Shown in pieces: positions 1 to 7,148 of a stretch of DNA of 9,963 nucleotides. Below the pieces are notes generated by a model, which did no database searches, was not told the origin of the DNA, and saw nothing but the letters and a program-made list of their open reading frames with translations. This DNA is from Acidobacteriota bacterium. Its GTDB lineage: Bacteria; Acidobacteriota; Blastocatellia; Pyrinomonadales; Pyrinomonadaceae. The stretch spans positions 1 through 9,963 of the forward strand of contig JAHEEZ010000121.1 of the NCBI GenBank assembly GCA_024640445.1, given 5' to 3'. Made by a program: the position numbers and the translations under genes. How positions within the stretch are numbered: the stretch's first letter is position 1; every line of letters starts with the position of its first letter.

Positions 1-1602
1 GTTCACGGAGAGAATACGATCGTCTGCCGGTGGTCGCTGGTCCCGGGACTGAAGACCGTCGATGCTGATCTCAGGCTTGAGTTGAGGCCCTTGCTCGCTT
101 TCGTGGACTATCACTCGATCCGCAGCGAATCCGCAGACGTCGATCAGAGCTTCATTTCTACAAAGAACTGCGTCTGGATGAAACCCGTCACCGGAGCGCC
201 GGAGATCTTTTTCAACCACAACGCAAAGGATGTTAGCGAAACAGGTGACTGGTACCGGAACTTTGAGTACGCGATAGAGAAAGAACGCGGATTCGATTAT
301 CACGAAGACCTGTTCCAGCCGTTCTCGATGTCGTTCGACCTGAAGAAACAACCTGCGACCGCGATCGTTTCGACCCGTCAGATCAACTACTCGGACGCCG
401 ACGCGTTCGAAGAAGAAGAGATCAACCGCCGAAACGGGCTTTGCGAGATCGCCGGTGCGGATGACGAGATGAAGAAACGGCTGGTGCTCGCCGCCGACCA
501 GTTCATCGCGGCAAGGGGAACGGGCCATACCGTGCTCGCGGGCTATCCATGGTTCTCTGACTGGGGACGCGACACGATGATCGCTCTTCCCGGCCTCACT
601 CTGACGACGAACCGGGAGGGGATCGCCAAGGGGATCCTGAAGGAATTTTCGAAACACGTTTCGGAAGGAATGATCCCGAACAGGTTTCCGGATGAGGGAG
701 AAACTCCGGATTACAACACGGTCGACGCGACGCTTTGGTTTTTTGAAGCCGCAAGGGCGTACGCGGAAAAGACTGGTGATCTAGATTTCATCAGACAGGA
801 CCTTTATGAACTCTTCCGGGAGATCATCCGCAAGCACCGCTCGGGGACTCGCTTCGGCATCAAGGTTGATGAGGACGGCCTTCTGAATGCCGGCGTTGAC
901 GGTGTCCAGCTAACGTGGATGGATGCGAAGTACGGTAACGAGGTCTTTACGCCCAGGATCGGGAAACCGGTTGAAATACAGGCGCTCTGGTACAACGCCT
1001 TGCGTACGATGGAAGGATTCGCGGGACATTTCAAGGACAAGAAACTGGCGAAGAAATTTGGCAAGTACGCGAAATCGGCCAGGTCTTCATTCAACCGGCA
1101 GTTCTGGAATGCGGAGGCAGAGTGCCTTTACGACGTTATTGGAGCAGATGGCGCGGACGAATCGATAAGGCCCAACCAGATCTTCGCTGTAAGCCTGAAG
1201 CACTCGATGCTCAGCCACTTCAGGGCAAGGAAGGTCGTGCAGACGGTGGAGCGGGAACTGTACACGCCGTTCGGCCTAAGAACGCTCTCACCGTCGGACC
1301 CGCGCTATAGGCCCGTCTACATAGGATCGCCGCACGAGCGAGATTCCGCCTACCATCAGGGAACGGCCTGGGCCTGGCTGATGGGAGCATTTATTGATTC
1401 ACTACGCAGGACCTATCCTAAAGGCCGAAAGCTAAACGGCTACATAGCACAGATCTTCGAGACATATTTCAGGCATATGGAAGAGGCGGGGATCGGCCAG
1501 ATCTCGGAGATCTTCGACGGCGACGAGCCGCACAGGCCGCGGGGATGTTTTGCTCAGGCGTGGAGCGTCGCGGAGATACTGCGGGTGTTGAGTGATGAGT
1601 AG
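1..1602 (+). CDS. Glycogen debranching enzyme (amylo-alpha-1,6-glucosidase), C-terminal part, 5' truncated
   Basis: The frame is open from base 1 with no start needed inside the window, so the gene begins upstream; 533 codons plus a TAG stop are present. The TTG at 82 lies inside a conserved block (LRPLLAFVDYHS) and is not the start. Family signatures follow in order: AGYPWFSDWGRDTMIALPG (about 541-597), YNTVDATLWF (712-741), TWMDAKYGNEVFTPRIGKP (about 913-969), GTAWAWLMGAF (1360-1392) and SEIFDGDEPHRPRGCFAQAW (1504-1563). The Asp of TWMD and the Glu of SEIFDGD are the likely catalytic acids of the (alpha/alpha)6 domain, by family analogy. The enzyme removes alpha-1,6-linked glucose at glycogen branch points in the cytoplasm. 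Related enzymes are usually about 650-720 residues, so roughly a quarter (the N-terminal beta domain) is missing here. The last residues (LSDE, stop) are encoded by a heptamer repeat array. Function is confident; exact substrate preference is not visible. Confidence 0.94.
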   Translation, partial: VHGENTIVCRWSLVPGLKTVDADLRLELRPLLAFVDYHSIRSESADVDQSFISTKNCVWMKPVTGAPEIFFNHNAKDVSETGDWYRNFEYAIEKERGFDYHEDLFQPFSMSFDLKKQPATAIVSTRQINYSDADAFEEEEINRRNGLCEIAGADDEMKKRLVLAADQFIAARGTGHTVLAGYPWFSDWGRDTMIALPGLTLTTNREGIAKGILKEFSKHVSEGMIPNRFPDEGETPDYNTVDATLWFFEAARAYAEKTGDLDFIRQDLYELFREIIRKHRSGTRFGIKVDEDGLLNAGVDGVQLTWMDAKYGNEVFTPRIGKPVEIQALWYNALRTMEGFAGHFKDKKLAKKFGKYAKSARSSFNRQFWNAEAECLYDVIGADGADESIRPNQIFAVSLKHSMLSHFRARKVVQTVERELYTPFGLRTLSPSDPRYRPVYIGSPHERDSAYHQGTAWAWLMGAFIDSLRRTYPKGRKLNGYIAQIFETYFRHMEEAGIGQISEIFDGDEPHRPRGCFAQAWSVAEILRVLSDE

Positions 1603-1708
1603 GAAGTGATGGGTGATGAGCGGAGTCAAAAGAAGATAACTCAACAGACATTGAATCCGGAACCTGGAACTCAACTCATCACTCATCACCCATCACTCAT
1701 AACTACTC
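1587..1708. repeat. Heptamer (7-bp period) inverted repeat, locus 1
   Basis: The left arm, 1587-1621, is five consecutive 7-bp units of GATGAGT type. The right arm, 1674-1708, is about five units of ACTCATC type, the reverse complement. The core is a perfect 16-bp inverted repeat, 1605-1620 against 1682-1697, separated by 61 bp. Both arms also carry GAGTAG just outside the core (1597-1602, and complement of 1703-1708). The 7-bp phase continues leftward from the right arm as AATCCGG, AACCTGG, AACTCAA (1654-1674). There is no T-tract after the hairpin, so it does not look like an intrinsic terminator. The left arm overlaps the end of the debranching-enzyme gene and contains its stop codon. It resembles the heptanucleotide STRR repeats known from cyanobacteria only in period and arrangement. 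Confidence 0.8.
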
Positions 1709-1727
1709 CCCCGGAAGATGGAACCAC

Positions 1728-1732
1728 AGGAG
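1728..1732 (+). promoter_or_regulatory. Ribosome binding site of the universal stress protein gene
   Basis: AGGAG lies 11 bases before the ATG at 1744 and supports that start. The nearer ATG at 1734 is in another frame. This is the clearest Shine-Dalgarno sequence in the window. I see no convincing -35/-10 pair in 1622-1727. Confidence 0.6.
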
Positions 1733-1743
1733 AATGATTCACG

Positions 1744-2664
1744 ATGAACAACGGACTGAAGATCCTGATCGCATATGACGGCTCGGGCTCGGCGGACGCG
1801 GCGCTCGACGACCTGACACGGTCGGGTTTGCCCGGCAAAGGCGTAACCGCCCTTGTTATCGCCGTCGCCGAAGTCTGGCTTCCGCCGCCGGATTCGGAAG
1901 ACCAGCCTCACAGACACTTCATCACAGAAGGCCTGAAGCGGCGCTACGAAGAAAATCTAGGCCTCGTCGAGGAAGCTGCAAAGATGGCAGAATCCGCGGC
2001 CGAGCGCGTTCGCGGCCATTTCCCTAAGTGGGAGGTCAGTTCGCATTCGACCTACGGTTCGCCGGCGTGGGAGATCCTTGGTTCTGCCGAGGAATTCATG
2101 CCAGATCTGATCGTGGTCGGCGCCAAAGGCTGTTCGGCGATAGAACGCGTTCTACTCGGAAGCGTTTCTCAGAAGGTGGTAACTGAGGCTCAATGTCCCG
2201 TCAGGGTAGCCCGCGGTCGGGTCATCGTGGACGATTCACCGATCAGAATTCTTGTCGGTTATGACGGGACCGAAGGTTCCAGGGAAGCCGTAAGGACCAT
2301 CTCCGGGCGCGACTGGCCTGAAGGCACAAAGGTAAAGGTCCTGATCGTGGAGGACTCCATTTTCGTGAGGAGTTCTTTGGAAATAGACGTGGATAATATC
2401 AAGAAGATCGGGGAGGAACTGGTTGCGGATCTAAGGCATACGGGACTTGATGCCGTGCTTGAGACCACCGAAGGAAATCCCAAGTCCGAGATTCTTGAAC
2501 GCGCGGAGAAATGGGACGCCGACGCGATCTTCATTGGCGCGACCCGATACAATGACATCATCACGAAATACCTTCTCGGGAGCGTTTCCTCTGCGATCGT
2601 CGGACGTGCGGATTGCTCCGTTGAAGTGGTCAGGCGTGCTGCGTACGGGGCTAAAGAGGGATAA
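1744..2664 (+). CDS. Tandem universal stress protein (two UspA domains)
   Basis: The protein has 306 residues, twice the single-domain size, with two Usp domains: about 5-157 and 167-297. Domain 1 opens with KILIAYDGSGSADAAL and ends with the nucleotide-binding motif G126-x2-G129-x9-G139-S140, followed by CPVRVAR. This is the Gx2Gx9G(S/T) pattern of ATP-binding Usp proteins. Domain 2 opens with IRILVGYDGTEGS; its equivalent loop reads GATRYN...LLGS (265-280), with Arg in place of the second Gly and one extra residue, so nucleotide binding there may be weakened or lost. Usp proteins are cytoplasmic and act in stress survival, often as nucleotide-sensing regulators; no particular stress can be read from the sequence. 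The stop codon overlaps the next gene's ATG by one base, so co-transcription and translational coupling with the VIT-family transporter are likely. Confidence 0.94.
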   Translation: MNNGLKILIAYDGSGSADAALDDLTRSGLPGKGVTALVIAVAEVWLPPPDSEDQPHRHFITEGLKRRYEENLGLVEEAAKMAESAAERVRGHFPKWEVSSHSTYGSPAWEILGSAEEFMPDLIVVGAKGCSAIERVLLGSVSQKVVTEAQCPVRVARGRVIVDDSPIRILVGYDGTEGSREAVRTISGRDWPEGTKVKVLIVEDSIFVRSSLEIDVDNIKKIGEELVADLRHTGLDAVLETTEGNPKSEILERAEKWDADAIFIGATRYNDIITKYLLGSVSSAIVGRADCSVEVVRRAAYGAKEG

Positions 2665-3386
2665 TGGATAACCTTGAACACGCCCATACCGACGAAGCGA
2701 TCCAGAGCCGTCTCGCGACGATTCAGCATTCCTATATCAGGGACTGGATCTACGGCGGGATCGACGGGGCGGTAACAACATTCGCGGTCGTCTCCGGCGT
2801 CGCCGGAGCTCAACTGGCGCCGCTTATCGTACTCATTCTTGGGTTCGCGAACCTTGTCGCCGACGGTTTTTCCATGGCGGCCAGCAATTTTCTGGGTACG
2901 CGGGCGGAACAGGATGATTACAGGCGCCTTCGCGAGATAGAACTCCGTCACATCGAGCTGGTGCCGGAGGGTGAACGCGAGGAGATCAGGCAGATCTATC
3001 AGGCGAAGGGATTCGAGGGCGACGAACTCGATAAGGCGGTCGAGCTTATCACTTCGGACAAGGAACGCTGGGTCCAGACGATGCTAACGGAAGAGTACGG
3101 CCTGCCTGCGGAGATCCGGTCGCCCTGGAAGGCGGCAGCAAGCACCTTTTCGGCGTTCCTGGTATGCGGAATTGTGCCGATCGTGCCCTATTTGCTGAAA
3201 TTGGAATCGTCGTTCGAACTGTCGTGCTTTATGACCGGAATCACCTTCTTCGCTATCGGGGCGCTGAAGAGCAACTGGTCAACTTCATCATGGTATCGTT
3301 CAGCCCTCGAGACACTGTTCGTGGGAAGCCTTGCTGCCGTGATGGCCTATGGGATAGGTGTACTGCTGAAAGATATTGGTGGTTGA
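2664..3386 (+). CDS. VIT1/CCC1-family Fe2+/Mn2+ transporter
   Basis: This 240-residue membrane protein matches the VIT1/CCC1 family. The TM1 signature YGGIDGAVTTFAVVSGVAGA is at 30-49, and the TM2 block LILGFANLVADGFSMAASN, with FLGTRAE after it, is at about 57-82. A charged, Glu-rich loop follows (about 82-150, with EIELRHIELVPEGEREEIRQIY), which in the family forms the cytoplasmic metal-binding helices. Hydrophobic segments are at about 33-50, 52-76, 157-178, 184-201 and 213-236, giving the five helices expected. D34 is in the position of the conserved TM1 Asp. Relatives move Fe2+ or Mn2+ out of the cytosol; which metal is not decidable here. The ATG overlaps the upstream TAA (TAATG), and GAGGG at 2656-2660 sits unusually close to it, consistent with coupling. 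The gene ends 7 bp before the convergent vWFA gene, with no room for a dedicated terminator. Confidence 0.93.
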   Translation: MDNLEHAHTDEAIQSRLATIQHSYIRDWIYGGIDGAVTTFAVVSGVAGAQLAPLIVLILGFANLVADGFSMAASNFLGTRAEQDDYRRLREIELRHIELVPEGEREEIRQIYQAKGFEGDELDKAVELITSDKERWVQTMLTEEYGLPAEIRSPWKAAASTFSAFLVCGIVPIVPYLLKLESSFELSCFMTGITFFAIGALKSNWSTSSWYRSALETLFVGSLAAVMAYGIGVLLKDIGG

Positions 3387-3393
3387 CGGACGC

Positions 3394-4491
3394 CTACTTC
3401 TTCTTCTTTTCAGTCTTCGCGAAGTAGCCTTCCCTGTGCGTCAGCGTGATCTTGTCCCTCGCCAGGTCCTGATTAAGCAATTGAACTTCGATCCGCCTGT
3501 AGGAGCCGTCCTTCGCCTGGTTCCTGGGTTCGTAGGCGATTAAGTACTGCGACCGCATTTCATCCTGTATCTGGCTGAACGCTTCGCGCAGTTCTCCCTC
3601 ATCCCTCGGAAAGAAGGCATGGCCGCCGGTGCTTTCAGAGATCTTCCTGAGCGCCCCCTTGTTCACGCCGTCGTAGTAATTGTCGCCGATGCCGATCGAA
3701 TAGATAACGGCCTCAGCCTTCAATGCGGCATCGACCGCTTCCTTCATCTTCTTGAGTCCGGAGGTATTTACGCCGTCAGTGAGAAGTATTACCGCCCGCC
3801 TGGTTCCTTCCGGTGCGGGACCCAGAACCTCTTCCGATGTAACCCAGATAGCGTCCCAGATCGCGGTCGAACCCGCAGTAGTCTGGTTACCGCCCGAAAT
3901 AGGCGGCGTGCCGACAACGACGCCGCCACCGACATAACCCGAAGGCGGAACGAACTTGACGTTGTCCACCGCCCTTCGCAACCGCGCGATGTTGCTGGTC
4001 ATTCCCTGCTCCAGCGTCGCTTCTCCGGTAAAAGATATGATCGCCACCTCGTCCTTTGTCGGACGGACAACTGATTCAATAAATGATTTCGCCGCGTCCT
4101 TCTCTTCTGGCAGCGTCCTTTCCTGCGAAGCGCTGGTATCGATGAGGATCGTCAGCGAAAGCGGAAGGTCGATCTTTCGCGCGAACGCGACGATGTCCTG
4201 CGTCTCGCCGTCCTCAAGCAGACGGATGTCGCCCTGCTGAAGGTTCGTCAGAAGGCGCCTTTGCCGGTCCTGGGCAGTGAAAAGCACATTCACGACTTCG
4301 GTATCGATCACAAGCACGCCGTCGTCCTCGACCGGGAGCGGCGGAGGCGTCGGCGGAAGCGCTGGAGGCGTCGGAGCGGGAGCCGCTGGTTTCGAAGTCT
4401 GCTGGGCGCTGCTTACAGCACCAGAAAAAAGACTCGCGACCACGAAGAGGCCGACGAGAAGAAATGTGATGGTTGATTTCCTGTTGATCAT
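3394..4491 (-). CDS. Secreted vWFA-domain protein (VWFA-related Acidobacterial type), downstream copy
   Basis: The protein has 365 residues. A signal peptide (positive MINRK, hydrophobic 8-26, likely cleavage after A29 in SSA|QQ) and a Pro/Ala-rich linker (about 34-54) precede an N-terminal strand-rich module ending in GDIRLLEDGETQDI, the family's 'xDF-x-EDG-x-Q' block. The vWFA domain spans about 110-310 with a complete MIDAS: DTSAS at 118-122, T209 in STAIWDA and D239 in LLTDG. A metal-dependent adhesion site is therefore likely intact. The C-terminal block MRSQYLIAYEPRNQAKDGSYRRIEV is also typical, and the protein ends in KTEKKKK. A 17-residue stretch rich in Gly, Val and Pro (186-202) sits before the MIDAS Thr. 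There is no lipobox and no C-terminal membrane helix. The partner and role of this family are unknown to me. It starts 16 bp after the paralogue upstream, with no clear Shine-Dalgarno. Confidence 0.9.
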   Translation of the reverse strand: MINRKSTITFLLVGLFVVASLFSGAVSSAQQTSKPAAPAPTPPALPPTPPPLPVEDDGVLVIDTEVVNVLFTAQDRQRRLLTNLQQGDIRLLEDGETQDIVAFARKIDLPLSLTILIDTSASQERTLPEEKDAAKSFIESVVRPTKDEVAIISFTGEATLEQGMTSNIARLRRAVDNVKFVPPSGYVGGGVVVGTPPISGGNQTTAGSTAIWDAIWVTSEEVLGPAPEGTRRAVILLTDGVNTSGLKKMKEAVDAALKAEAVIYSIGIGDNYYDGVNKGALRKISESTGGHAFFPRDEGELREAFSQIQDEMRSQYLIAYEPRNQAKDGSYRRIEVQLLNQDLARDKITLTHREGYFAKTEKKKK

Positions 4492-4507
4492 TTGCAGAAC
4501 GGCGCAA

Positions 4508-5515
4508 TTACCTCAGGCTGTCCTTGATCGCCCTGTATTCCTTCTTGGTCCTGATGACGTATTTGTCCTCAAGCGACTTGTCCCTGAACCGGACCTCGAT
4601 CTGACGTTTTCTCACCCTGCCGTCGTATTCCTGATTGTTCGGGCGGTAGGTGACGATGTATTGCGATTTGAGTTCTTTGGAGATCTCTGTGAACGCACGC
4701 TCAAGCGCAAGCATGTCACCGGTGAAAAACGCCTTTCCGCCCGTTTCCTCGCAAAGCCGTTCAAGAAGCTTGTCGCCCTTGTCCTTGATCTGCCCGGCGT
4801 CGACGCCGGGAACCGAACCAAGAAAGCCTTCTTTCGTCGAAATGCCGAATATGGTCGTTTCGGTCCGCTGCGCGATATCGATCGCGTCGCTGAGTTCGGC
4901 GCGGCTGAAAGTGTCGTCTCCGTCAGTGATTATCACGATCACTCGGCGCCCGGGCGCGTTCCTCAGCTTCTCATCTGAGAACTGCCAGACCGCGTCATAG
5001 AGCGCCGTCTGCGAACCGGTATCCTTGACGTCGTCAACCGCCTTGTCGAGCTCATCCAGCTTGTCAGTGAAATCTTCACGAAGTTCGACCCTGTGATCGA
5101 AGGTCATGAACGCGGCAAGGTCCTTTCGAAGGGTCACGACCGAATATATGAAATTCTTCGCCGCCTCTTTAGAGAATCTCATTTTTCCGGCGGTCGAGGG
5201 CGAGGTATCCATCAGCACGCCGACATATACCGGAGGATTCGACTTCTCGTCTGTAAAGAACGTGAGGTCCTGAGGGATGCCGTCCTCATAAACAAGGAAA
5301 TCGCTGCGAGAGAGTCCGGTCACCAGCCGGTCTTCGCGTTTCTTCCCTTTCTTCTTCTCAACGGTGATCGGCAGGCGAACCTCGAACACGCCCGTTGGCT
5401 CGTCACCGGTCTCATCCGGAGGCGTCGGTTTCGGCTGTGGATTCTGGGCCATCGCGGCTGAAGCGAGAAGGCCCGCCAGCAGCGAGGCAAACAGAAAGTA
5501 CGTGACTTTTCTCAT
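4508..5515 (-). CDS. Secreted vWFA-domain protein (VWFA-related Acidobacterial type), upstream copy
   Basis: The protein has 335 residues. It begins with a clear signal peptide (MRK, hydrophobic 5-22, cleavage probably after AMA at 21-23) and a short Pro-rich stretch (QPKPTPPDE). The N-terminal module ends in GLSRSDFLVYEDGIPQDLTFF, the family signature before the vWFA fold. A full MIDAS is visible: DTSPS at 103-107, T170 in QTALYDA and D198 in IITDGDD. The C-terminal block ELKSQYIVTYRPNNQEYDGR is shared with the downstream paralogue, so the two probably arose by duplication and have since diverged well apart, mostly outside the MIDAS and this block. An extra KKKGKKR patch lies in the N-terminal module (54-60). 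The protein is predicted to be periplasmic or extracellular and to bind a divalent metal. It is the first gene of a leftward two-gene operon; the promoter candidate is at 5601-5609. No strong ribosome binding site precedes the ATG. Confidence 0.91.
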   Translation of the reverse strand: MRKVTYFLFASLLAGLLASAAMAQNPQPKPTPPDETGDEPTGVFEVRLPITVEKKKGKKREDRLVTGLSRSDFLVYEDGIPQDLTFFTDEKSNPPVYVGVLMDTSPSTAGKMRFSKEAAKNFIYSVVTLRKDLAAFMTFDHRVELREDFTDKLDELDKAVDDVKDTGSQTALYDAVWQFSDEKLRNAPGRRVIVIITDGDDTFSRAELSDAIDIAQRTETTIFGISTKEGFLGSVPGVDAGQIKDKGDKLLERLCEETGGKAFFTGDMLALERAFTEISKELKSQYIVTYRPNNQEYDGRVRKRQIEVRFRDKSLEDKYVIRTKKEYRAIKDSLR

Positions 5516-5569
5516 AACGTAGTTGATTGTTTTCGAAAGGAACCGGACTCAGCGTGTGATGCCACGAGC

Positions 5570-5587
5570 CAGGGCCTTGTTGCCCTG
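5570..5587 (-). other. Short hairpin in the putative vWFA operon leader
   Basis: CAGGGC at 5570-5575 and GCCCTG at 5582-5587 form a perfect 6-bp GC-rich stem with a 6-nt loop. It lies between the predicted transcription start (about 5594, minus strand) and the ATG at 5515. No T-tract follows on the minus strand, so it is not a terminator. A role in mRNA stability or translation is conceivable but unproven. Confidence 0.35.
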
Positions 5588-5600
5588 TCCAAAGGTTCAG

Positions 5601-5609
5601 ATTATATCA
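5601..5609 (-). promoter_or_regulatory. Extended -10 promoter candidate for the vWFA operon
   Basis: Read on the minus strand, the sequence is TGATATAAT: a perfect TATAAT (complement of 5601-5606) with TG one base upstream, the extended -10 pattern of sigma-70-type promoters. A -35 element is poor (TTACCG at 18-bp spacing), which is common when an extended -10 is present. The predicted start is near 5594, giving a leader of about 80 nt before the ATG at 5515. Confidence 0.6.
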
Positions 5610-5626
5610 GAAGGACCGGAGGGGCG

Positions 5627-5640
5627 GTAAGCAGTGAGCA
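5627..5640 (+). repeat. Two heptamer units (GTAAGCA, GTGAGCA), locus 2
   Basis: Two consecutive 7-bp units that differ by one base, sharing the GTGA-plus-three-bases form of the larger arrays in this window. They are flanked by CGGAGG (5617-5622) and CCTCCG (5641-5646), a 6-bp inverted repeat. On their own two units would be unremarkable; the claim rests on the similarity to loci 1 and 3. Confidence 0.4.
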
Positions 5641-5654
5641 CCTCCGACTGGAGC

Positions 5655-5672
5655 GCGGGCAGCCCTGCCCGC
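5655..5672. repeat. GC-rich palindrome, REP-like
   Basis: GCGGGCAG at 5655-5662 is the exact reverse complement of CTGCCCGC at 5665-5672, with only CC between. A smaller inverted repeat, CTCC-GACT-GGAG (5642-5653), sits directly beside it. There is no T-tract on either side. It lies in the divergent region between the vWFA promoter and the phosphomannomutase gene and looks like a dispersed intergenic palindrome, but no second copy is in this window. Confidence 0.45.
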
Positions 5673-5772
5673 CATGAGCGAAGCGACAAACTGAAGTGTG
5701 TCGAACAACTGCCAAGAGCATTCCGACCGGTGCGGATTGCAATTTCGGGACTCCGACCGTACCTTATTCCTC

Positions 5773-7128
5773 GTGAACATCAATCCCAACATTTTTCGTG
5801 AGTACGACATACGGGGCATTGTCGGTCCAGACCTGAACGAAAGCGCGGTCAACATTCTCGCAGCCGCCATCGGCACGTTCTTTCGCAAGAACGGAGCAAA
5901 GCGGGTCGCGATCGGCTACGACGCCAGGGAAAGTTCTCCGGGCTTCGCGGAGATCCTCACCGAAGGCCTGAATCGGAGCGGCGTCAGTGTGGTTTCCATC
6001 GGCCGGGTCCCGACTCCCGTCCTTTATCACACCGTTTACACCCGCGATGTGGACGGCGGCGTGATGATCACGGGATCCCACAATCCCCCCGACCATAACG
6101 GTTTCAAGATCTGTCTCGGAAAACAGGCCCTCTTCGGTGACCAGATACGCGGAATAGGCGCGATCGCGGCTTCGGGCGAGTTCTCTGAGGGCACCGGAAG
6201 CCGCGAGCGCCTTGAGGTGTTGGACGAGTACATCGAGGACATCCTGTCACGTGTCAGTTTCGGCACTCGAAAACTTAGGGTCGCTGTCGATTCGGGCAAC
6301 GGGATGGGAGGCGTGACAGCGATTCCGATATACAAACGTCTCGGCATCGATCTGATCGAACTGTACTCAGACCCGGATCCTGCGTTTCCGAATCATCATC
6401 CAGACCCGACCGTCATGGAGAATCTGTCGGACGTGATCGCGTCGGTCAGGCAGAACGGCGCGGATGTGGGTATCGCTTTCGATGGCGATGGAGACAGGAT
6501 AGGCGTTGTCGATGAGACCGGCAGGATCATCTGGGGCGATGAACTTACGGTTCTGCTGTCGCGCTCCGTGCTCGAGGAAAACCCGGGAGCGACAGTGATT
6601 GCTGAGGTGAAATGTTCGCAAAAGCTCTTTGACGACATCGCGGCTCACGGCGGAACGCCCCTTATGTGGAAGGCGGGCCATTCGTTGATAAAGGCAAAGA
6701 TGAAAGAAACGGGCGCCGTTCTCGCGGGCGAGATGAGCGGACACATCTTTTTCGCAGACCGGTTCTACGGGTTCGACGACGCGGCATACGTAGGCGCCCG
6801 GCTTCTTGAGATCCTTTCGCGGACCGACAAACCGATGAGCGCCCTGCTCTCCGACATCCCCCCTTCATTTTCCACGCCCGAGATACGAATTCCGTGCCCG
6901 GACGACAAGAAGTTCGATGTCGTTGAATCCATAGCTCGCGAATTCTCTTCGACGAACGAGGTCATTACTATCGACGGCGCGCGGATCTTGTTCGAAGGCG
7001 GCTGGGGGCTTGTGAGGCCGTCGAACACGCAGGCCATTCTCGTCCTCAGGTTTGAGGCCGATTCTCAGGAGCGGCTTGACGAGATATCCGAGCTCGTGAT
7101 CGGTCGCGTTAACGAGCGTCTCGTTTGA
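5773..7128 (+). CDS. Phosphomannomutase/phosphoglucomutase (AlgC/ManB-like)
   Basis: The protein has 451 residues from the GTG at 5773. It interconverts hexose 1- and 6-phosphates (mannose and glucose) in the cytoplasm, feeding nucleotide-sugar and polysaccharide synthesis. All four active-site loops of the alpha-D-phosphohexomutase family are present in order: phosphoserine loop TGSHNPP (100-106, catalytic S102), Mg2+ loop DGDGDR (237-242), sugar-recognition loop GEMSGH (319-324) and phosphate-binding loop RPSNTQ (415-420). Positions and length match Pseudomonas AlgC closely, favouring dual PMM/PGM activity over a phosphoglucosamine mutase (GlmM). The frame is open up to a GTG at 5698, but those 25 codons lie in repeat-like DNA before the family N-terminus (INPNIFREYDIRG), so 5773 is preferred. 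There is no Shine-Dalgarno at either start. The gene is transcribed away from the vWFA operon; no close terminator follows. Confidence 0.94.
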   Translation: MNINPNIFREYDIRGIVGPDLNESAVNILAAAIGTFFRKNGAKRVAIGYDARESSPGFAEILTEGLNRSGVSVVSIGRVPTPVLYHTVYTRDVDGGVMITGSHNPPDHNGFKICLGKQALFGDQIRGIGAIAASGEFSEGTGSRERLEVLDEYIEDILSRVSFGTRKLRVAVDSGNGMGGVTAIPIYKRLGIDLIELYSDPDPAFPNHHPDPTVMENLSDVIASVRQNGADVGIAFDGDGDRIGVVDETGRIIWGDELTVLLSRSVLEENPGATVIAEVKCSQKLFDDIAAHGGTPLMWKAGHSLIKAKMKETGAVLAGEMSGHIFFADRFYGFDDAAYVGARLLEILSRTDKPMSALLSDIPPSFSTPEIRIPCPDDKKFDVVESIAREFSSTNEVITIDGARILFEGGWGLVRPSNTQAILVLRFEADSQERLDEISELVIGRVNERLV

Positions 7129-7148
7129 ATCGATCTCCCGCCTGTGAA

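Noticed and set aside
2259..2951. 230-codon minus-strand frame across the Usp/VIT junction
   Set aside because: It is antisense to two well-supported genes and has no recognisable domain.
3413..3424. CTTCGCGAAG palindrome near the convergent gene ends as a bidirectional terminator
   Set aside because: It lies inside coding sequence, has essentially no loop, and no T-tract follows it at a sensible distance.
3619..4978. Plus-strand frames of 151 and 233 codons opposite the vWFA genes
   Set aside because: These are low-complexity shadows of the minus-strand signal peptides, Pro-rich linkers and vWFA domains, with no family features.
5737..5765. Promoter for phosphomannomutase (TTGCAA with TACCTT, 17-bp spacing)
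   Set aside because: The -10 matches at only 3 of 6 positions, too weak to list as a feature.
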